This document shows positions 31,322 to 41,093 of a DNA stretch of 64,000 nt, piece after piece (the stretch's first letter is position 1; each line of letters begins with the position of its first letter). The notes beneath the pieces were generated by a model. It was given only the letters and a program-made list of their open reading frames with translations, did no database searches and was not told the DNA's origin. The translations under genes were made by a program, and so were the position numbers. The DNA is from Candidatus Gastranaerophilales bacterium. Its GTDB lineage: Bacteria > Cyanobacteriota > Vampirovibrionia > Gastranaerophilales > Gastranaerophilaceae. The stretch spans positions 124,001 to 188,000 of the forward strand of contig CALVBD010000002.1 of NCBI GenBank assembly GCA_944325635.1, in the 5' to 3' direction.

Positions 31322-31341
31322 AGGATGGCTTTTGCCATCCT
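31322..31341 (-). terminator. Terminator after the small gene at 31381
   Basis: AGGATGGC, TTTT loop, GCCATCCT; on the minus strand it is followed by a T-rich run. Confidence 0.8.
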
Positions 31342-31380
31342 GTTATCCTTTATAAAACTTTTTTCCTTTTTTCCTATTAA

Positions 31381-31668
31381 TTAAGCAACGACTGTTGATA
31401 CAAAATTTATTATATCTTTGAATGAATCTTTTACGAATTCTTTTGCAAGAGTTGAAATCGGTCTGTTTTCGACACAATCAAAAACATAATAGATTGGATC
31501 TCTTGCGTTATTGAAGCGCATTCTTCTGTCTCTTTTATCAAGGTAGCAGTAATCTTCTATGCTAAAGCCTTTTGTACTTCTTTTATTGCCTTTTCTTTTA
31601 CGAGTCAAAGCGCCAAACTGACCGTTTCCGCTTGTTTCATTTTGTGTGCTGCCTGCCATTGGTAACAT
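31381..31668 (-). CDS. Small hypothetical protein
   Basis: 95 residues with a basic segment (LTRKRKGNKRSTKG), a charged central part (YCYLDKRDRRMRFNNARDP) and a hydrophobic C-terminal end (IINFVSTVVA). No signal peptide or recognised domain. The start could be ATG 31668 or the in-frame ATG at 31659. It has its own terminator. A stretch of 361 bases between this gene and the TolC gene (31669-32029) holds no feature I can support beyond AT-rich sequence and a short CCCTACCCCCC block. Confidence 0.55.
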   Translation of the reverse strand: MLPMAGSTQNETSGNGQFGALTRKRKGNKRSTKGFSIEDYCYLDKRDRRMRFNNARDPIYYVFDCVENRPISTLAKEFVKDSFKDIINFVSTVVA

Positions 31669-32029
31669 TTTTTTTGCTCTCTTTCTTCTCTCTTAAATCT
31701 TCTTATATCTTACATATATATAAAGTATGTAAGTTTAGAAAAATTGCCTTTTTGTAAATCGTTTTGTAAAGACATGTTAAGAAGATGGATAGCTGTAAAT
31801 TTGATAGTACGATAAGACGAGTGCAATTAAGTGAAGGGTGAATTGCCAAGCAATGGTTAATTATTGTCTCCCTGACAAATGAATTGAAATCTGCAAAAAT
31901 CCCACCGACCATCCTTTACTAAGTGGCAAGTCATTATTCACTTTTCCGCATGGAGAGGGAAGGAAGATAACTCTTCAACTAAAATACCCTACCCCCCTTA
32001 AATCTTTACTCTTGACATCTCCCTGAATT

Positions 32030-33451
32030 TTATCCTTTTTTAAGCGTTACAACTTCTTCTTCGGAGACGAGATTTCTGCCGATAGCTTTTTCAAGCGCGG
32101 CTTTGGAAGAATTATACTGGTATAGGGTGTTGTAATATTTGAGTTGAGCTTCCTGATAAAGAATTTGTGCATCTTTTAATTCTGTAGGGCTGGCTTCTCC
32201 GACACGGTATCGTCCGTAAGAAAGTTCATAGTTTTCTTTTGCCTGTTTTACCTGAAGCATTGCAACCGGTATCTGGTTCTTTTTCTCTTCGAGGGTTAGG
32301 AATGCATTTTGGATTTCGAGGTAGATTGAGTTCTGGGTATTCTGGGCGTTAGCAATTTCTTTGTCGTAAAGATATCTTGCTTCTTTGATTTCGTTACGTA
32401 TTAACATCCCGTTGACAGTCGGAAAGTTTAAATAACCACCTATGTTATAACCGTAATTCGACGTCCAGTGCTTACCGCCGACCTGAACCTGTCCTTCTAC
32501 CGAAAGTGTTGGGAAATAAGATTTTTTAACAAGTTTCAGAGTTTGTTTGGCGCTTTCAAGCTTTATCTCTGCAAGCTTAAGTTCCGGACGGGAATCTTTT
32601 GCAATTTCTATGGCTTTGTTAAGTGTCAGATCAACAGGATTATAGGATAATCGGTCTTGAATTTGATAGGAGTCAATAAAAGGCACACCCATAATGTTAT
32701 TTAATTGTGCAATTGCGAGTTTTACTGCATTATCTGCTTGAATAAGCTGTAGCTTTGAATTACTCAGATTTGCTTCTGCAATTGTGACATCAACTTTCGG
32801 ATTCATGCCGATTTCATAGAAGGCTTTTGCCTGATCGTAGAACATTTTAAATTTATCTACAGTGTCTTCTGCAACGCGTCGGTTTTCAATTGCGTATTGA
32901 AGGTTGTAGTAGGCGTCTTTAGTTTTGTAGACAACGTCATTGATTACACCGGTCAGGGTTGTTTTATATCCTTCGTAATCTAATCTTTGGATTGTTGCCT
33001 GATTTTGGGTTACACCGAAGTCGTAAAGCATCTGTTGCAGCGTAATTTGTCCGAGAACGTAGTAGTTGAATTTAAGGTTTCTGCCTAAGGCATCAGATAA
33101 TTGTAACTGTTTAATTCTGGTATATCCTGTCTGCCAGCTTACCTGAGGAAAATAATTTGACCAGACCTGCTTAATTCTGGCATCTGAGGCTAAAATATCC
33201 TGAAATGCCGCGTTAATCTGCGGGTTATTGCCGAGCGCAAGTTCAATACAGCGTTCAAGATTAAGATCCATATTTTTTTGAACAGAACCTTCGATTACAA
33301 TACTTTCTTCTTGCTTTTCAGGTTTTTTAGGCAGAACAGCGTCAGAGTGCGGGTATTCTTTCGGGTTAATTTTGTTCCCGATATCCTTTGCGGTTGCCGT
33401 TATACCTGTCAGCATAAGTATTATTGTCATTATAAATATTTTTTTATACAT
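32030..33451 (-). CDS. tolC: TolC-family outer membrane efflux protein
   Basis: 473 residues. A signal peptide (MYKKIFIMTIILMLTGITATA) precedes two repeats of the outer membrane efflux protein family, with typical helical stretches such as LELALGNNPQINAAFQDILA-like (about 70-90), YNLQYAIENRRVAEDTVDKF and LKDAQILYQEAQLKYYNTL. TolC trimers form a channel spanning the outer membrane and periplasm. It is the last gene of an MFP-RND-TolC operon, starting 2 bases after the RND gene, so the three should form one tripartite pump. Confidence 0.93.
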   Translation of the reverse strand: MYKKIFIMTIILMLTGITATAKDIGNKINPKEYPHSDAVLPKKPEKQEESIVIEGSVQKNMDLNLERCIELALGNNPQINAAFQDILASDARIKQVWSNYFPQVSWQTGYTRIKQLQLSDALGRNLKFNYYVLGQITLQQMLYDFGVTQNQATIQRLDYEGYKTTLTGVINDVVYKTKDAYYNLQYAIENRRVAEDTVDKFKMFYDQAKAFYEIGMNPKVDVTIAEANLSNSKLQLIQADNAVKLAIAQLNNIMGVPFIDSYQIQDRLSYNPVDLTLNKAIEIAKDSRPELKLAEIKLESAKQTLKLVKKSYFPTLSVEGQVQVGGKHWTSNYGYNIGGYLNFPTVNGMLIRNEIKEARYLYDKEIANAQNTQNSIYLEIQNAFLTLEEKKNQIPVAMLQVKQAKENYELSYGRYRVGEASPTELKDAQILYQEAQLKYYNTLYQYNSSKAALEKAIGRNLVSEEEVVTLKKG

Positions 33452-33453
33452 AT

Positions 33454-36400
33454 TTATTTATTTTTCCTTTTTTTAATTGTTCTGGCAGTAAAGACTTTGA
33501 ATTCTTCAACCATTACATAGAACGCCGGAACAAGGAAGGTTCCGATGAATGCAACGGCAATCATACCGCCAAATACTGTCATTCCGACGGAGTGACGGCT
33601 TGCGGCGCCTGCACCATGCGCGAATACAAGAGGCAGAAGCCCTAAGATAAACGCGATATTCGTCATCATAACCGCCCTGAACCTCAGTTTTGCTGCCTGA
33701 AGCGCTGCATCTTTAATCGGCATACCTTCCTGATGTGCGTCTTTTGCAAATTCTATTATCAGAATTGCCTGTTTTGTACTAAGACCGATTAACATAACAA
33801 GTCCGATTTGTGCGTAAATATCAAGCGAGTATCCTGCAACGTACTGGAAGAAGAGGGCGCCTATCAGGGCAACAGGCGAGATGAGCATTACGGCAAGCGG
33901 AAGCATCCAGCTTTCATATAATGCCACAAGGAATAAGTATACGAAAACAAGTGACATTGCAAGGATTGGACCTATTTGTCCGCTTGATTCCAATTCCTGC
34001 AGAGCGCTTCCTGACCAGGTGTAGCCCATATCATCAGGCAGAATTTCGTCTGAAATTTTTATCATTTCGTTCATTGCCTGACCGGAACTTACTCCGTTTC
34101 GAGCCATTCCGTTTATCAGGATTGAAGGATACATGTTGAACCTTGTCAGGCTGTATGGCCCTACAATGTTGCTTATTTTGACAACTGATGACAGCGGAAC
34201 CATTTTCCCTAACTGGTTTTTGACAAATATTTTATTTATGTCGGAAGGTTTTTCCCTGTAATTTGAATCTGCCTGCAAATATACACGGTAAACACGCCCG
34301 TATTTGTTAAAGTCGTTGACGTAAGATTTTCCGAAATAGCCTGCAAGCGCATTATAGATTTCACTGACATCTACATTTTGCGCCATAGCTTTTGAGGCGT
34401 CTACATCAAGCAGCAATTGCGGCAGGTTTGCAGTATATGATGTGTAAACCATAGAAAAGGCAGGGTTTTTGTTTGCTGCCGCAATTAATTTCATAGCTTC
34501 GTCGTAGAGTTCTTGCGGAGTTCTGTTGCCTTTGTCAAGAAGTTGATATTCAAAACCTCCGAACATACCTAAACCTGAAATTGAAGGCGGTGCAAATGAC
34601 GCAATCGTTGCCGAAGGGTAAGTTGCAAATTCTTTTTGTACCCGCGCAAGAATATTTTCCATCTGGAGTTCTTTTGATTTACGTTTTGACCAGTCATCAA
34701 GTCTGGATACGATAAGGGCTGTGTTTTCACCGGAGAACCCTACAAGGGTGATTGTTTTGCTAACCCCCGGAATTTGAAGAAGTCTGTTTTCAATTTCCGT
34801 TGCCACAATATCTGTTCTGGAAGCGGATGAGCCGTCCGGGAGCTGTATTTGTGTAAAGATTGCGCCCTTATCTTCCGATGGCAGGAACCCTGTCGGGATT
34901 AATTTAAATAACCCGATAATAAATCCGATAATTATGAGGAATGTAATGATTGTTTTGGAAGGCGAATTAATAAATACTTTTGCGCCTTCAAGATATTTGT
35001 CTCTTACGTTATTGAACCAGTCGTCAAACTTCTGGATGAATTTAAAATCGCTGTGCTCAGCGCCCGGTTTCAAAATCATGGCACAGAGTGCAGGAGCAAG
35101 CGTCAGCGCAACAACCGTGGATAAACCGATTGAAGATGCGATACAGAGCGCGAATTGACGGAACATCTGTCCCGTAATTCCTGCCATAAATGATACAGGA
35201 ACAAATACTGCCATCAATACAAGTGATGTTGCAAGAACCGCACCGAATACTTCTTTCATCGTAACTTCAGTGGCGTCTTTCGGGGTTTTTCCTTCCTGAA
35301 TATGGCGCTGGGTGTTTTCAAGGACAACAATGGCGTCATCTACTACCAGACCAACAGCAAGTACCAGCGCAAAGAGTATCAGCAGGTTTATGGAGAACCC
35401 GAGAAGGTTCATAAATATAAATACGCCGATAAGTGATACCGGAATTGCACAGAAAGGAATGAGCGCAGCCCTGCCGCTTCCTAAAAACATATAGGTTACG
35501 ATACTTACAAGGACAATCGCAAGCCCGATTGCGTTTATAACCTCTTTAATTGATTCTCTTACGAAGTCGGTTTCATCTCGTTCGATTTTGTATTCAATAC
35601 CCTGCGGGAAGCCTTTGCTTAATTCTTCCATTTTTTTCGTAATTTTATTTGAAAGGTCAATAGCGTTTGCTTCCGGCAATTGACTTACTGAAATGATTGC
35701 GGAATTTCTGCCTCCGATACGGGAGAAGTAGGAGTAGCTTTCAGCACCGAGTTCAACCCTTGCGATATCTTTTAATCTTATCTGAGAGCCGTCGGGTTTT
35801 GAACGGACGATAATATTTTCAAACTCCTCCGGATCCTCAAGACGTCCCTGAGTCCGCATTGTGAGTTTAATCATCTGTTTGTTTTTCATCGGTTCAACAC
35901 CCAGATCGCCCGCCGGCGCCTGAATGTTTTGTGCCTGAATTGCCGCGTTAACCTCGCTTACTGAAACTCCTAAGTTTGCCATTTTAGCGGCATCAAGCCA
36001 TATTCTCATCGAATAATCCGCAGAACCGAATACTGAAACTTTACCTACACCTTTGATACGTGCAAGTTCATCTTTAATATATATAGAAGCATAGTTTGCA
36101 ACGTACAGGGAATCATATGTTCCGCTCGGTGAATTTATCGCAATCATCATTAAACCGGGACCGCCAGTGGTTTTTCTAACCGTTAGACCGTATCTTTTAA
36201 CTTCTTCCGGAAGTCTCGGGGTAACAAGCTGCAGGTTATTTTGTACGTTTACAACAGCCATATCAGGGTCAGAGCCGATATTAAAATAAAGAGTTAATTC
36301 GTAAGAGCCGTTTCTGGAAGTTGATGACATATAAATCATATCTTCAACACCGTTCAACTGAGCCTCAATAGGGGCTGCAATCGTTGATTCGATTACGTCA

Positions 36401-36579
36401 GAACTCGCACCTGAATACGTAGCACTTACAACTACCTGCGGCGGCGTAATTGACGGATATTCTTCAAGCGGAAGCATCGTTATCATAAGCATTCCGGCTA
36501 GCATTATTACAAGCGAAATTACTATCGCAAGTTTCGGTCGTTTTATGAAAATATTTCCTTGATTTTCCGCCATATTCAC
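33454..36579 (-). CDS. RND-family multidrug efflux transporter (HAE-1, AcrB-like)
   Basis: 1041 residues, the usual AcrB size. It starts with FIKRPKLAIVISLVIMLAGM, the first membrane helix, followed by large periplasmic domains and a second set of helices. The motifs GLVVDDAIVVLEN (about 400-412, with paired Asp of the proton relay) and SFMAGITGQMFRQFAL are typical, as is LIGLSTKQAILIIEFAKDAHQEG in the C-terminal half. It exports hydrophobic compounds from the inner membrane or periplasm using the proton gradient. It is in one operon with the adaptor before it and TolC after it. Substrates cannot be read from sequence. Confidence 0.95.
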   Translation of the reverse strand: MNMAENQGNIFIKRPKLAIVISLVIMLAGMLMITMLPLEEYPSITPPQVVVSATYSGASSDVIESTIAAPIEAQLNGVEDMIYMSSTSRNGSYELTLYFNIGSDPDMAVVNVQNNLQLVTPRLPEEVKRYGLTVRKTTGGPGLMMIAINSPSGTYDSLYVANYASIYIKDELARIKGVGKVSVFGSADYSMRIWLDAAKMANLGVSVSEVNAAIQAQNIQAPAGDLGVEPMKNKQMIKLTMRTQGRLEDPEEFENIIVRSKPDGSQIRLKDIARVELGAESYSYFSRIGGRNSAIISVSQLPEANAIDLSNKITKKMEELSKGFPQGIEYKIERDETDFVRESIKEVINAIGLAIVLVSIVTYMFLGSGRAALIPFCAIPVSLIGVFIFMNLLGFSINLLILFALVLAVGLVVDDAIVVLENTQRHIQEGKTPKDATEVTMKEVFGAVLATSLVLMAVFVPVSFMAGITGQMFRQFALCIASSIGLSTVVALTLAPALCAMILKPGAEHSDFKFIQKFDDWFNNVRDKYLEGAKVFINSPSKTIITFLIIIGFIIGLFKLIPTGFLPSEDKGAIFTQIQLPDGSSASRTDIVATEIENRLLQIPGVSKTITLVGFSGENTALIVSRLDDWSKRKSKELQMENILARVQKEFATYPSATIASFAPPSISGLGMFGGFEYQLLDKGNRTPQELYDEAMKLIAAANKNPAFSMVYTSYTANLPQLLLDVDASKAMAQNVDVSEIYNALAGYFGKSYVNDFNKYGRVYRVYLQADSNYREKPSDINKIFVKNQLGKMVPLSSVVKISNIVGPYSLTRFNMYPSILINGMARNGVSSGQAMNEMIKISDEILPDDMGYTWSGSALQELESSGQIGPILAMSLVFVYLFLVALYESWMLPLAVMLISPVALIGALFFQYVAGYSLDIYAQIGLVMLIGLSTKQAILIIEFAKDAHQEGMPIKDAALQAAKLRFRAVMMTNIAFILGLLPLVFAHGAGAASRHSVGMTVFGGMIAVAFIGTFLVPAFYVMVEEFKVFTARTIKKRKNK

Positions 36580-36621
36580 ATGTCCCTTTGTTGTTTTTAG
36601 AGTAAAATGTATCTGTTTTTA

Positions 36622-37794
36622 TTATTTTTTCTTATCAGGTATGATATTTGAACTTTTTTCTTTAGCCATTTCTTCTTTGGAAACGATTTTTACAGGTTTT
36701 GCCGGAACGACTTTTTGAATACCGTCAGTAATAAGTCTGTCGCCTGCTTTGACCCCTTTGGTTACAATCCAGTTGTCGCCCTGCTGACCGTTAACTTTTA
36801 TATAAGTCAAGACAGGCAAATCGTTTTCATCCAGAATATAAACGAATTTCCCTTCCTGATTTTCCTGAACCGCAATCTGCGGAACTATCGGAGTTTTTAC
36901 AGGTTTATTTGAATATAATTTTACGGTTACAAATTCTCCGTGGAGAAGCTGGTTATTAGGGTTCTGGAAGGTTGCCCTCATTGTAACTGTGCCTGTTGAC
37001 TGGTCAATTTTGTTGTCGTGAAAATCCTGAACTCCCGTGAGCGGATATTTTTGACCGTTTGAGAAAATTAAATCAACTTTTCTGTTTGTATCGTTTGAAC
37101 CGTCTGCGAGCGAGAGAGAGGTAAAATCTTCCGAATCAATAGGGAAGGTTACATAAATCGGGTTTGTGCTGTTAATCGTGGTGAGCGCACCTGATGACGG
37201 AGTTACGTAGTTTCCGACAGTAACCGCAATTATACCGATTCTTCCGTCTACAGGGGCTTTTACATGAGTATAGCTCAGGTTTCTCATACTGTCATTGTAT
37301 CTTGCCTGTGCTGATGCAAGCTGCGCCCTTAAAGAATCCCTTTGAGAAAGCATATTATCATATTGCGATTTTGCTATGTAATCTTTTTTGACAAGTTCTG
37401 ACGCTCTTATTAACTGCTTTTCTGCGTATTCAAGCTGGGCTTTTGTGTTTGCAACTTCAGCTTTTGCAACGTTTGCGGCGTTTGAAAATTCTGTCGGCTC
37501 TATAAGAAACAGAGTTTGACCCGCTTTTACAAAATCGCCTTCTTTAAAGTAGCTTTTTTGCAAATACCCTGAAATACGCGCAAGGACATTGACCTGATAC
37601 TTTGAGGTTACTCGCCCCGGGGCTTCAAAACTTCTTATAATATCCGCGTCCTGAACAGGGTCAACCGTGACAGAAGGCGCCGAGCGCTGTGACTGGCGTA
37701 ATCCTGTTTTGTAGTTATTATATGCGCTTATCCCGAACCTTATTGCTATTGCGGCAATAATTACCGCAACAATTATTATTATAGTTTTTTTCAT
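36622..37794 (-). CDS. RND efflux periplasmic adaptor (membrane fusion protein)
   Basis: 390 residues. The N-terminal hydrophobic helix (about 4-20, TIIIIVAVIIAAIAIRFG) anchors it in the inner membrane or serves as signal. The lipoyl halves surround a helical hairpin (AKAEVANTKAQLEYAEKQLI and further), followed by the beta-barrel block FPIDSEDFTSLSLADG and the membrane-proximal domain. It links the RND pump to TolC. It is the first gene of the operon; ATG 37794 has a GAGAGG ribosome site. Confidence 0.94.
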   Translation of the reverse strand: MKKTIIIIVAVIIAAIAIRFGISAYNNYKTGLRQSQRSAPSVTVDPVQDADIIRSFEAPGRVTSKYQVNVLARISGYLQKSYFKEGDFVKAGQTLFLIEPTEFSNAANVAKAEVANTKAQLEYAEKQLIRASELVKKDYIAKSQYDNMLSQRDSLRAQLASAQARYNDSMRNLSYTHVKAPVDGRIGIIAVTVGNYVTPSSGALTTINSTNPIYVTFPIDSEDFTSLSLADGSNDTNRKVDLIFSNGQKYPLTGVQDFHDNKIDQSTGTVTMRATFQNPNNQLLHGEFVTVKLYSNKPVKTPIVPQIAVQENQEGKFVYILDENDLPVLTYIKVNGQQGDNWIVTKGVKAGDRLITDGIQKVVPAKPVKIVSKEEMAKEKSSNIIPDKKK

Positions 37795-37867
37795 TCCTCT
37801 CCCCTGTAGTTAATGTATTTTATAAGAGTCTGTTGCATTTGCAACAATAATTATATACTAAAAAGAT

Positions 37868-38431
37868 TTACCGGGTCAATAGTGCCAGCATTTTTCTTAA
37901 TGCCCTGCCCCGGTGGGATATTTCGTTCTTTTGGCTATCAGACAACTCGGCCATAGTCTTATTAGTACCTTCGACAATAAATATCGGGTCATACCCGAAG
38001 CCGCCTTGTCCTGCCTGAGTTCTGGCGATTTCACCTTTGCAAATTCCAAGGGTCGAGTGGAGAAGGTTGCCGTTTTCATCAACGAGGGTCATTGAGCATA
38101 CAAATTCGGCTTTTCTGTTGGTATAAGGGGCAATTGCTTTTAAAAGTTTGTCAATTCTTGCCTGTGCTGTTTCTGCATATCTTGCGGAATGAATGCCCGG
38201 TGCGCCGTTCAGCGCTTCCACGCATAATCCGGAATCGTCCGCTAAGGCAGGCAGCTTTGAAACCCGAGCCGCTTCTTTTGCTTTTATTAGAGAATTTTCT
38301 TCAAAAGTTTTGCCGTTTTCAACAGGGTTAAACCCTTCTGCAGGCAAGATAAATTCAATACCCGAGCCTTCGGCTATTTCCTGTATCTCTTTTAATTTAT
38401 GCGGGTTTCCCGTTGCAAATACTATTTTCAT
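37868..38431 (-). CDS. rdgB: XTP/dITP diphosphatase
   Basis: 187 residues. The start KIVFATGNPHKLKEIQEI and the blocks ADDSGLCVEALNGAPGIHSARY, GYDPIFIVEG and ISHRGRALRKM are the signature of the RdgB/HAM1 family. It hydrolyses dITP and XTP to keep deaminated purines out of DNA and RNA. It follows uppS by 5 bases on the same strand, probably one transcript. Confidence 0.96.
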   Translation of the reverse strand: MKIVFATGNPHKLKEIQEIAEGSGIEFILPAEGFNPVENGKTFEENSLIKAKEAARVSKLPALADDSGLCVEALNGAPGIHSARYAETAQARIDKLLKAIAPYTNRKAEFVCSMTLVDENGNLLHSTLGICKGEIARTQAGQGGFGYDPIFIVEGTNKTMAELSDSQKNEISHRGRALRKMLALLTR

Positions 38432-38436
38432 TAATT

Positions 38437-39177
38437 CTACGCCCCGTATCTTCTCTGACGGTGGTTGAATTCCTTTATCGCATCAGCCAGCGCTTCTTTA
38501 TCAAATTCAGGCCAGTATTTTTTCGTTACAAGAAATTCCGAATACGCTATCTGCCATAAAAGATAATTGGAAACCCTCATCTCGCCGCCTGTTCTGATGA
38601 GTAAATCAGGATCCGGTATATTTTTTGTGTAGAGGTTTTCGGAAATCATATCTTCCGAGATTTCGTCGATTTCAATTTCGCCTGATTTAACTTTTTGTGC
38701 AATCGCCTTTGCTGCGTGAACTATTTCATCTCTTGACCCATAGTTAAATGCGATTTGAAGTCTTACGCCGTCATTGTTTTTTGTAACCTCAACCGCGTGT
38801 GCCAGAATTTCCTGCAATTTCGGGCTTAATTTTGTTAAATCCCCGATGAAATTTATTACAACACCGTTTTCGTGCATTTCTTTAAGTTCGTTTTTGATGG
38901 TTTCACCAAGTAAATTCATCAAAAAATCTACTTCTTCCTTTTTGCGGTTCCAGTTCTCCGTAGAAAATGCGTAAACAGTCAAATATTTAACTCCAAAATC
39001 GTCGCACGCACGCATTGCAGCTTTCAGCGCATCTACGCCTTTTTTATGTCCGAATGCGGACGGCAGATTTTTTTCTTTTGCCCAGCGGCGGTTCCCGTCC
39101 ATAATTATCGCTATATGCTTTAATCCGGTATTTTTTACTATATCTTTTATCTCTTCTTCTCTTATTTCTGTTTTCAT
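38437..39177 (-). CDS. uppS: Undecaprenyl diphosphate synthase
   Basis: 246 residues. IMDGNRRWAKEKNLPSAFGH (about 25-44) contains the catalytic Asp, and YLTVYAFSTENWNRKKEEVD and DPDLLIRTGGEMRVSNYLLW are further cis-prenyltransferase signatures. It makes the C55 lipid carrier for peptidoglycan and O-antigen from isoprenyl units; dxr in this window feeds the same isoprenoid pathway. A minus-strand extended -10 (TGTTATAAT at 39197-39205) lies about 20 bases before ATG 39177. Confidence 0.96.
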   Translation of the reverse strand: MKTEIREEEIKDIVKNTGLKHIAIIMDGNRRWAKEKNLPSAFGHKKGVDALKAAMRACDDFGVKYLTVYAFSTENWNRKKEEVDFLMNLLGETIKNELKEMHENGVVINFIGDLTKLSPKLQEILAHAVEVTKNNDGVRLQIAFNYGSRDEIVHAAKAIAQKVKSGEIEIDEISEDMISENLYTKNIPDPDLLIRTGGEMRVSNYLLWQIAYSEFLVTKKYWPEFDKEALADAIKEFNHRQRRYGA

Positions 39178-39196
39178 ATTTCCACCTGTGCCCTTT

Positions 39197-39234
39197 ATTA
39201 TAACATAAAAATATGATATAATACCTCCGGAGGT
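39197..39234. promoter_or_regulatory. Divergent promoters with a palindromic ribosome site
   Basis: Minus strand: TATAAT at 39197-39202, extended with TGT, for uppS. Plus strand: TATAAT at 39217-39222 with TGA, for the glycosyltransferase at 39239. The plus-strand ribosome site lies in the palindrome ACCTCCGGAGGT (39223-39234), which can pair with itself. Confidence 0.6.
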
Positions 39235-39238
39235 AAAA

Positions 39239-40162
39239 ATGAGAAGAGCGGCAGTTTTCGCGCATTACGATAAGGATAATATCATTGACGATTATGTAAT
39301 TTATTATTTGAAAGCTTTGAAAGAATTGGCACACGAAATTGTTTTTGTTTCTTGTAAAAATCTTTCCGATACCGAAAAAGAAAAACTCGGCGGAATTGCT
39401 GATTTTATAATTGCCGAAAACCACGACGAATACGACTTCGGCTCCTATAAACGCGGGTATCTCTACCTGAAAGACAGGCTTAATGATTTTGATGAATTAA
39501 TTTTTGCAAACGACAGCTGCTATGGTCCATTATATCCTCTACACGGAATTTTTGATGAAATGGAGAGGGATGAACACTGTGACTTCTGGGGAATTACAAA
39601 AAACAGGTTCGGTTTGCTAAAAGATGGAGAAGGTTATCGAATAGCCGAGAGACCTCATATACAAAGTTATTTCTTAGTTTTTTCAAAAAAAGTTTTTACT
39701 TCAAATATTTTTGATGAATTTATGCATTCTATTAGGCCTTTAGATAATAAAAATGAGGTTATAATAAATTATGAAATAGGATTAACCGAGAGGCTTATTA
39801 GTGCTGGATTTAAAGCAAATACTTATATAAAAGCTCTTTACAGATTTAATCATGTTATACTCTCGTTCTGGCGCTTACTTATTGAACGTTATAATATGCC
39901 GTTTGTAAAGTGCAGTATTCTCAGGCATCAAAACGACGATTTAACAACTACAGTATTTTGGCAGGAATGTATCTCTTCAAATACAGATTATCCCGTGTCT
40001 CTTATTGAAGAAAATTTATCAAGAACTTCTCTTGAATATAAACCCGTAAAATTTGTTCCGCCTCTGCTGAAAATTTTCTACTTTTACTTTATCGGTATTT
40101 TGCCATCTTTTCTTAAGCATATTTTTCGACGAATTAATCATATATTTGAACATTTATCTTAA
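39239..40162 (+). CDS. Rhamnan synthesis F family glycosyltransferase-like protein
   Basis: 307 residues. The start RAAVFAHYDKDNIIDDYVIYY and the central blocks ENHDEYDFGSYKRGYLYL and ELIFANDSCYGPLYPLHGIF match the RgpF (rhamnan synthesis F) family, found in operons for cell-surface polysaccharides. It is probably a glycosyltransferase acting on surface sugars; the exact sugar is unknown. Its stop overlaps by 4 bases the stop of the converging GT2 gene. The palindromic ribosome site before it may limit translation. uppS, making the lipid carrier, is divergent. Confidence 0.82.
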   Translation: MRRAAVFAHYDKDNIIDDYVIYYLKALKELAHEIVFVSCKNLSDTEKEKLGGIADFIIAENHDEYDFGSYKRGYLYLKDRLNDFDELIFANDSCYGPLYPLHGIFDEMERDEHCDFWGITKNRFGLLKDGEGYRIAERPHIQSYFLVFSKKVFTSNIFDEFMHSIRPLDNKNEVIINYEIGLTERLISAGFKANTYIKALYRFNHVILSFWRLLIERYNMPFVKCSILRHQNDDLTTTVFWQECISSNTDYPVSLIEENLSRTSLEYKPVKFVPPLLKIFYFYFIGILPSFLKHIFRRINHIFEHLS

Positions 40163-41010
40163 GAACCGCTTCCGCGCAAAGGAATTCCGAGTACTACTTT
40201 TATATGCTGGCATATTGCAACTCTCAGCCGATAAAGCGAACTGATAATTACAGGTATGATATAAAAAGCTAATTTTATATTTTTTTCTTTTTTTACAATA
40301 TCAATAAATGCAAGCAGGTTAACAGGATATGAGTATGTTTTGTCCTTTTTATATATATAGCTGTCATTATGAATTCTCCACTTTGTTAGCTTTTCAGGAA
40401 TGTAGAAGAAGTCATTTCGTCTTGCAAAATGCAGAAAAAGCCACCAATCCAAAAGTTTGTCCGTAGGAGTGTTAAAGTCACAATTTAAAAATTTTTGTCT
40501 GTTTACGAATGTCGAGGAAAATGTTAATATACGGTTAAAATAAAGCAACTCTTTAAATAAATTACACGGATATTTTTTGCGTTTTAAAATTTCACTTGAC
40601 TTAGAGAATGTTTTTTCAAGTTCTTTTATGCGGGTTTCATCTCCAAACAATTCTACATCATTAAAGATGAGTCCGATATCCGGATATTGTGCAGCTATTG
40701 CAGCTTTTTTTTCAAGATAATCCTCCCGGAGCCTGTCGTCGCTTTCAAGAATTGCAACCCACTCTCCTGAAGCGGCTTCCAGCCCTTTTTTTAGCGTTTG
40801 TGTGAGTCCGAGATTAGTTTCATTTTCTATTAATTTTATGCGTGCATCTTTTTTTGCAAATTCTTTTATAATATCGACTGAGGAATCAGTTGAAGCATCG
40901 TCTATGACTATCATTTCCCAATCTGAATATGTTTGTGACAGGACAGAATTGATAGTATCTTTCAGATACTTTTCGTAATTATAGCTTGTTATGACAACAG
41001 AAATAAACAT
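40159..41010 (-). CDS. Family 2 glycosyltransferase
   Basis: 283 residues. The GT-A fold opens with ISVVITSYNYEKYLKDTINSV, followed by WEMIVIDDASTDSSVDIIKE, LIENETNLGLTQTLKKGLEA and GEWVAILESDDRLREDYLEK, where the DxD-type metal motif (ESDD) sits. The C-terminal half has hydrophobic helices (IKLAFYIIPVIISSLYRL) that may associate it with the membrane. It transfers a sugar from a nucleotide donor to a lipid or polysaccharide. It converges on the RgpF-like gene. Confidence 0.9.
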   Translation of the reverse strand: MFISVVITSYNYEKYLKDTINSVLSQTYSDWEMIVIDDASTDSSVDIIKEFAKKDARIKLIENETNLGLTQTLKKGLEAASGEWVAILESDDRLREDYLEKKAAIAAQYPDIGLIFNDVELFGDETRIKELEKTFSKSSEILKRKKYPCNLFKELLYFNRILTFSSTFVNRQKFLNCDFNTPTDKLLDWWLFLHFARRNDFFYIPEKLTKWRIHNDSYIYKKDKTYSYPVNLLAFIDIVKKEKNIKLAFYIIPVIISSLYRLRVAICQHIKVVLGIPLRGSGS

Positions 41011-41027
41011 AAATCAATTGTATAAAA

Positions 41028-41056
41028 AAAACACCTCCTATTCAAGAAGGTGTTTT
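41028..41056 (-). terminator. Terminator after the gene at 41094
   Basis: AAAACACCT and AGGTGTTTT pair around an 11-base loop; on the minus strand it is followed by a T run. Confidence 0.78.
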
Positions 41057-41093
41057 ATAATAACATAGAAATTATGCTTATTTGTTTAAAGGT

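Larger units (their letters stand above)
30574..31380. repeat. Intergenic repeat field with nested inverted repeats
   Basis: No convincing gene. The outer ends, 30689-30727 and 31259-31305, share an inverted match (TAATAAG and TAGTGCCTTTT). Inside are two long perfect hairpins, at 30787-30831 and 31211-31256. Between them the sequence is more GC-rich than its surroundings, with short hairpins (for example GACCGACCTGCGGTCGGTC) and a run CCCCCTTTGTAAAGGGGGG-like. An open frame of about 119 codons at 30895 has low-complexity composition and no ribosome site. Confidence 0.6.
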
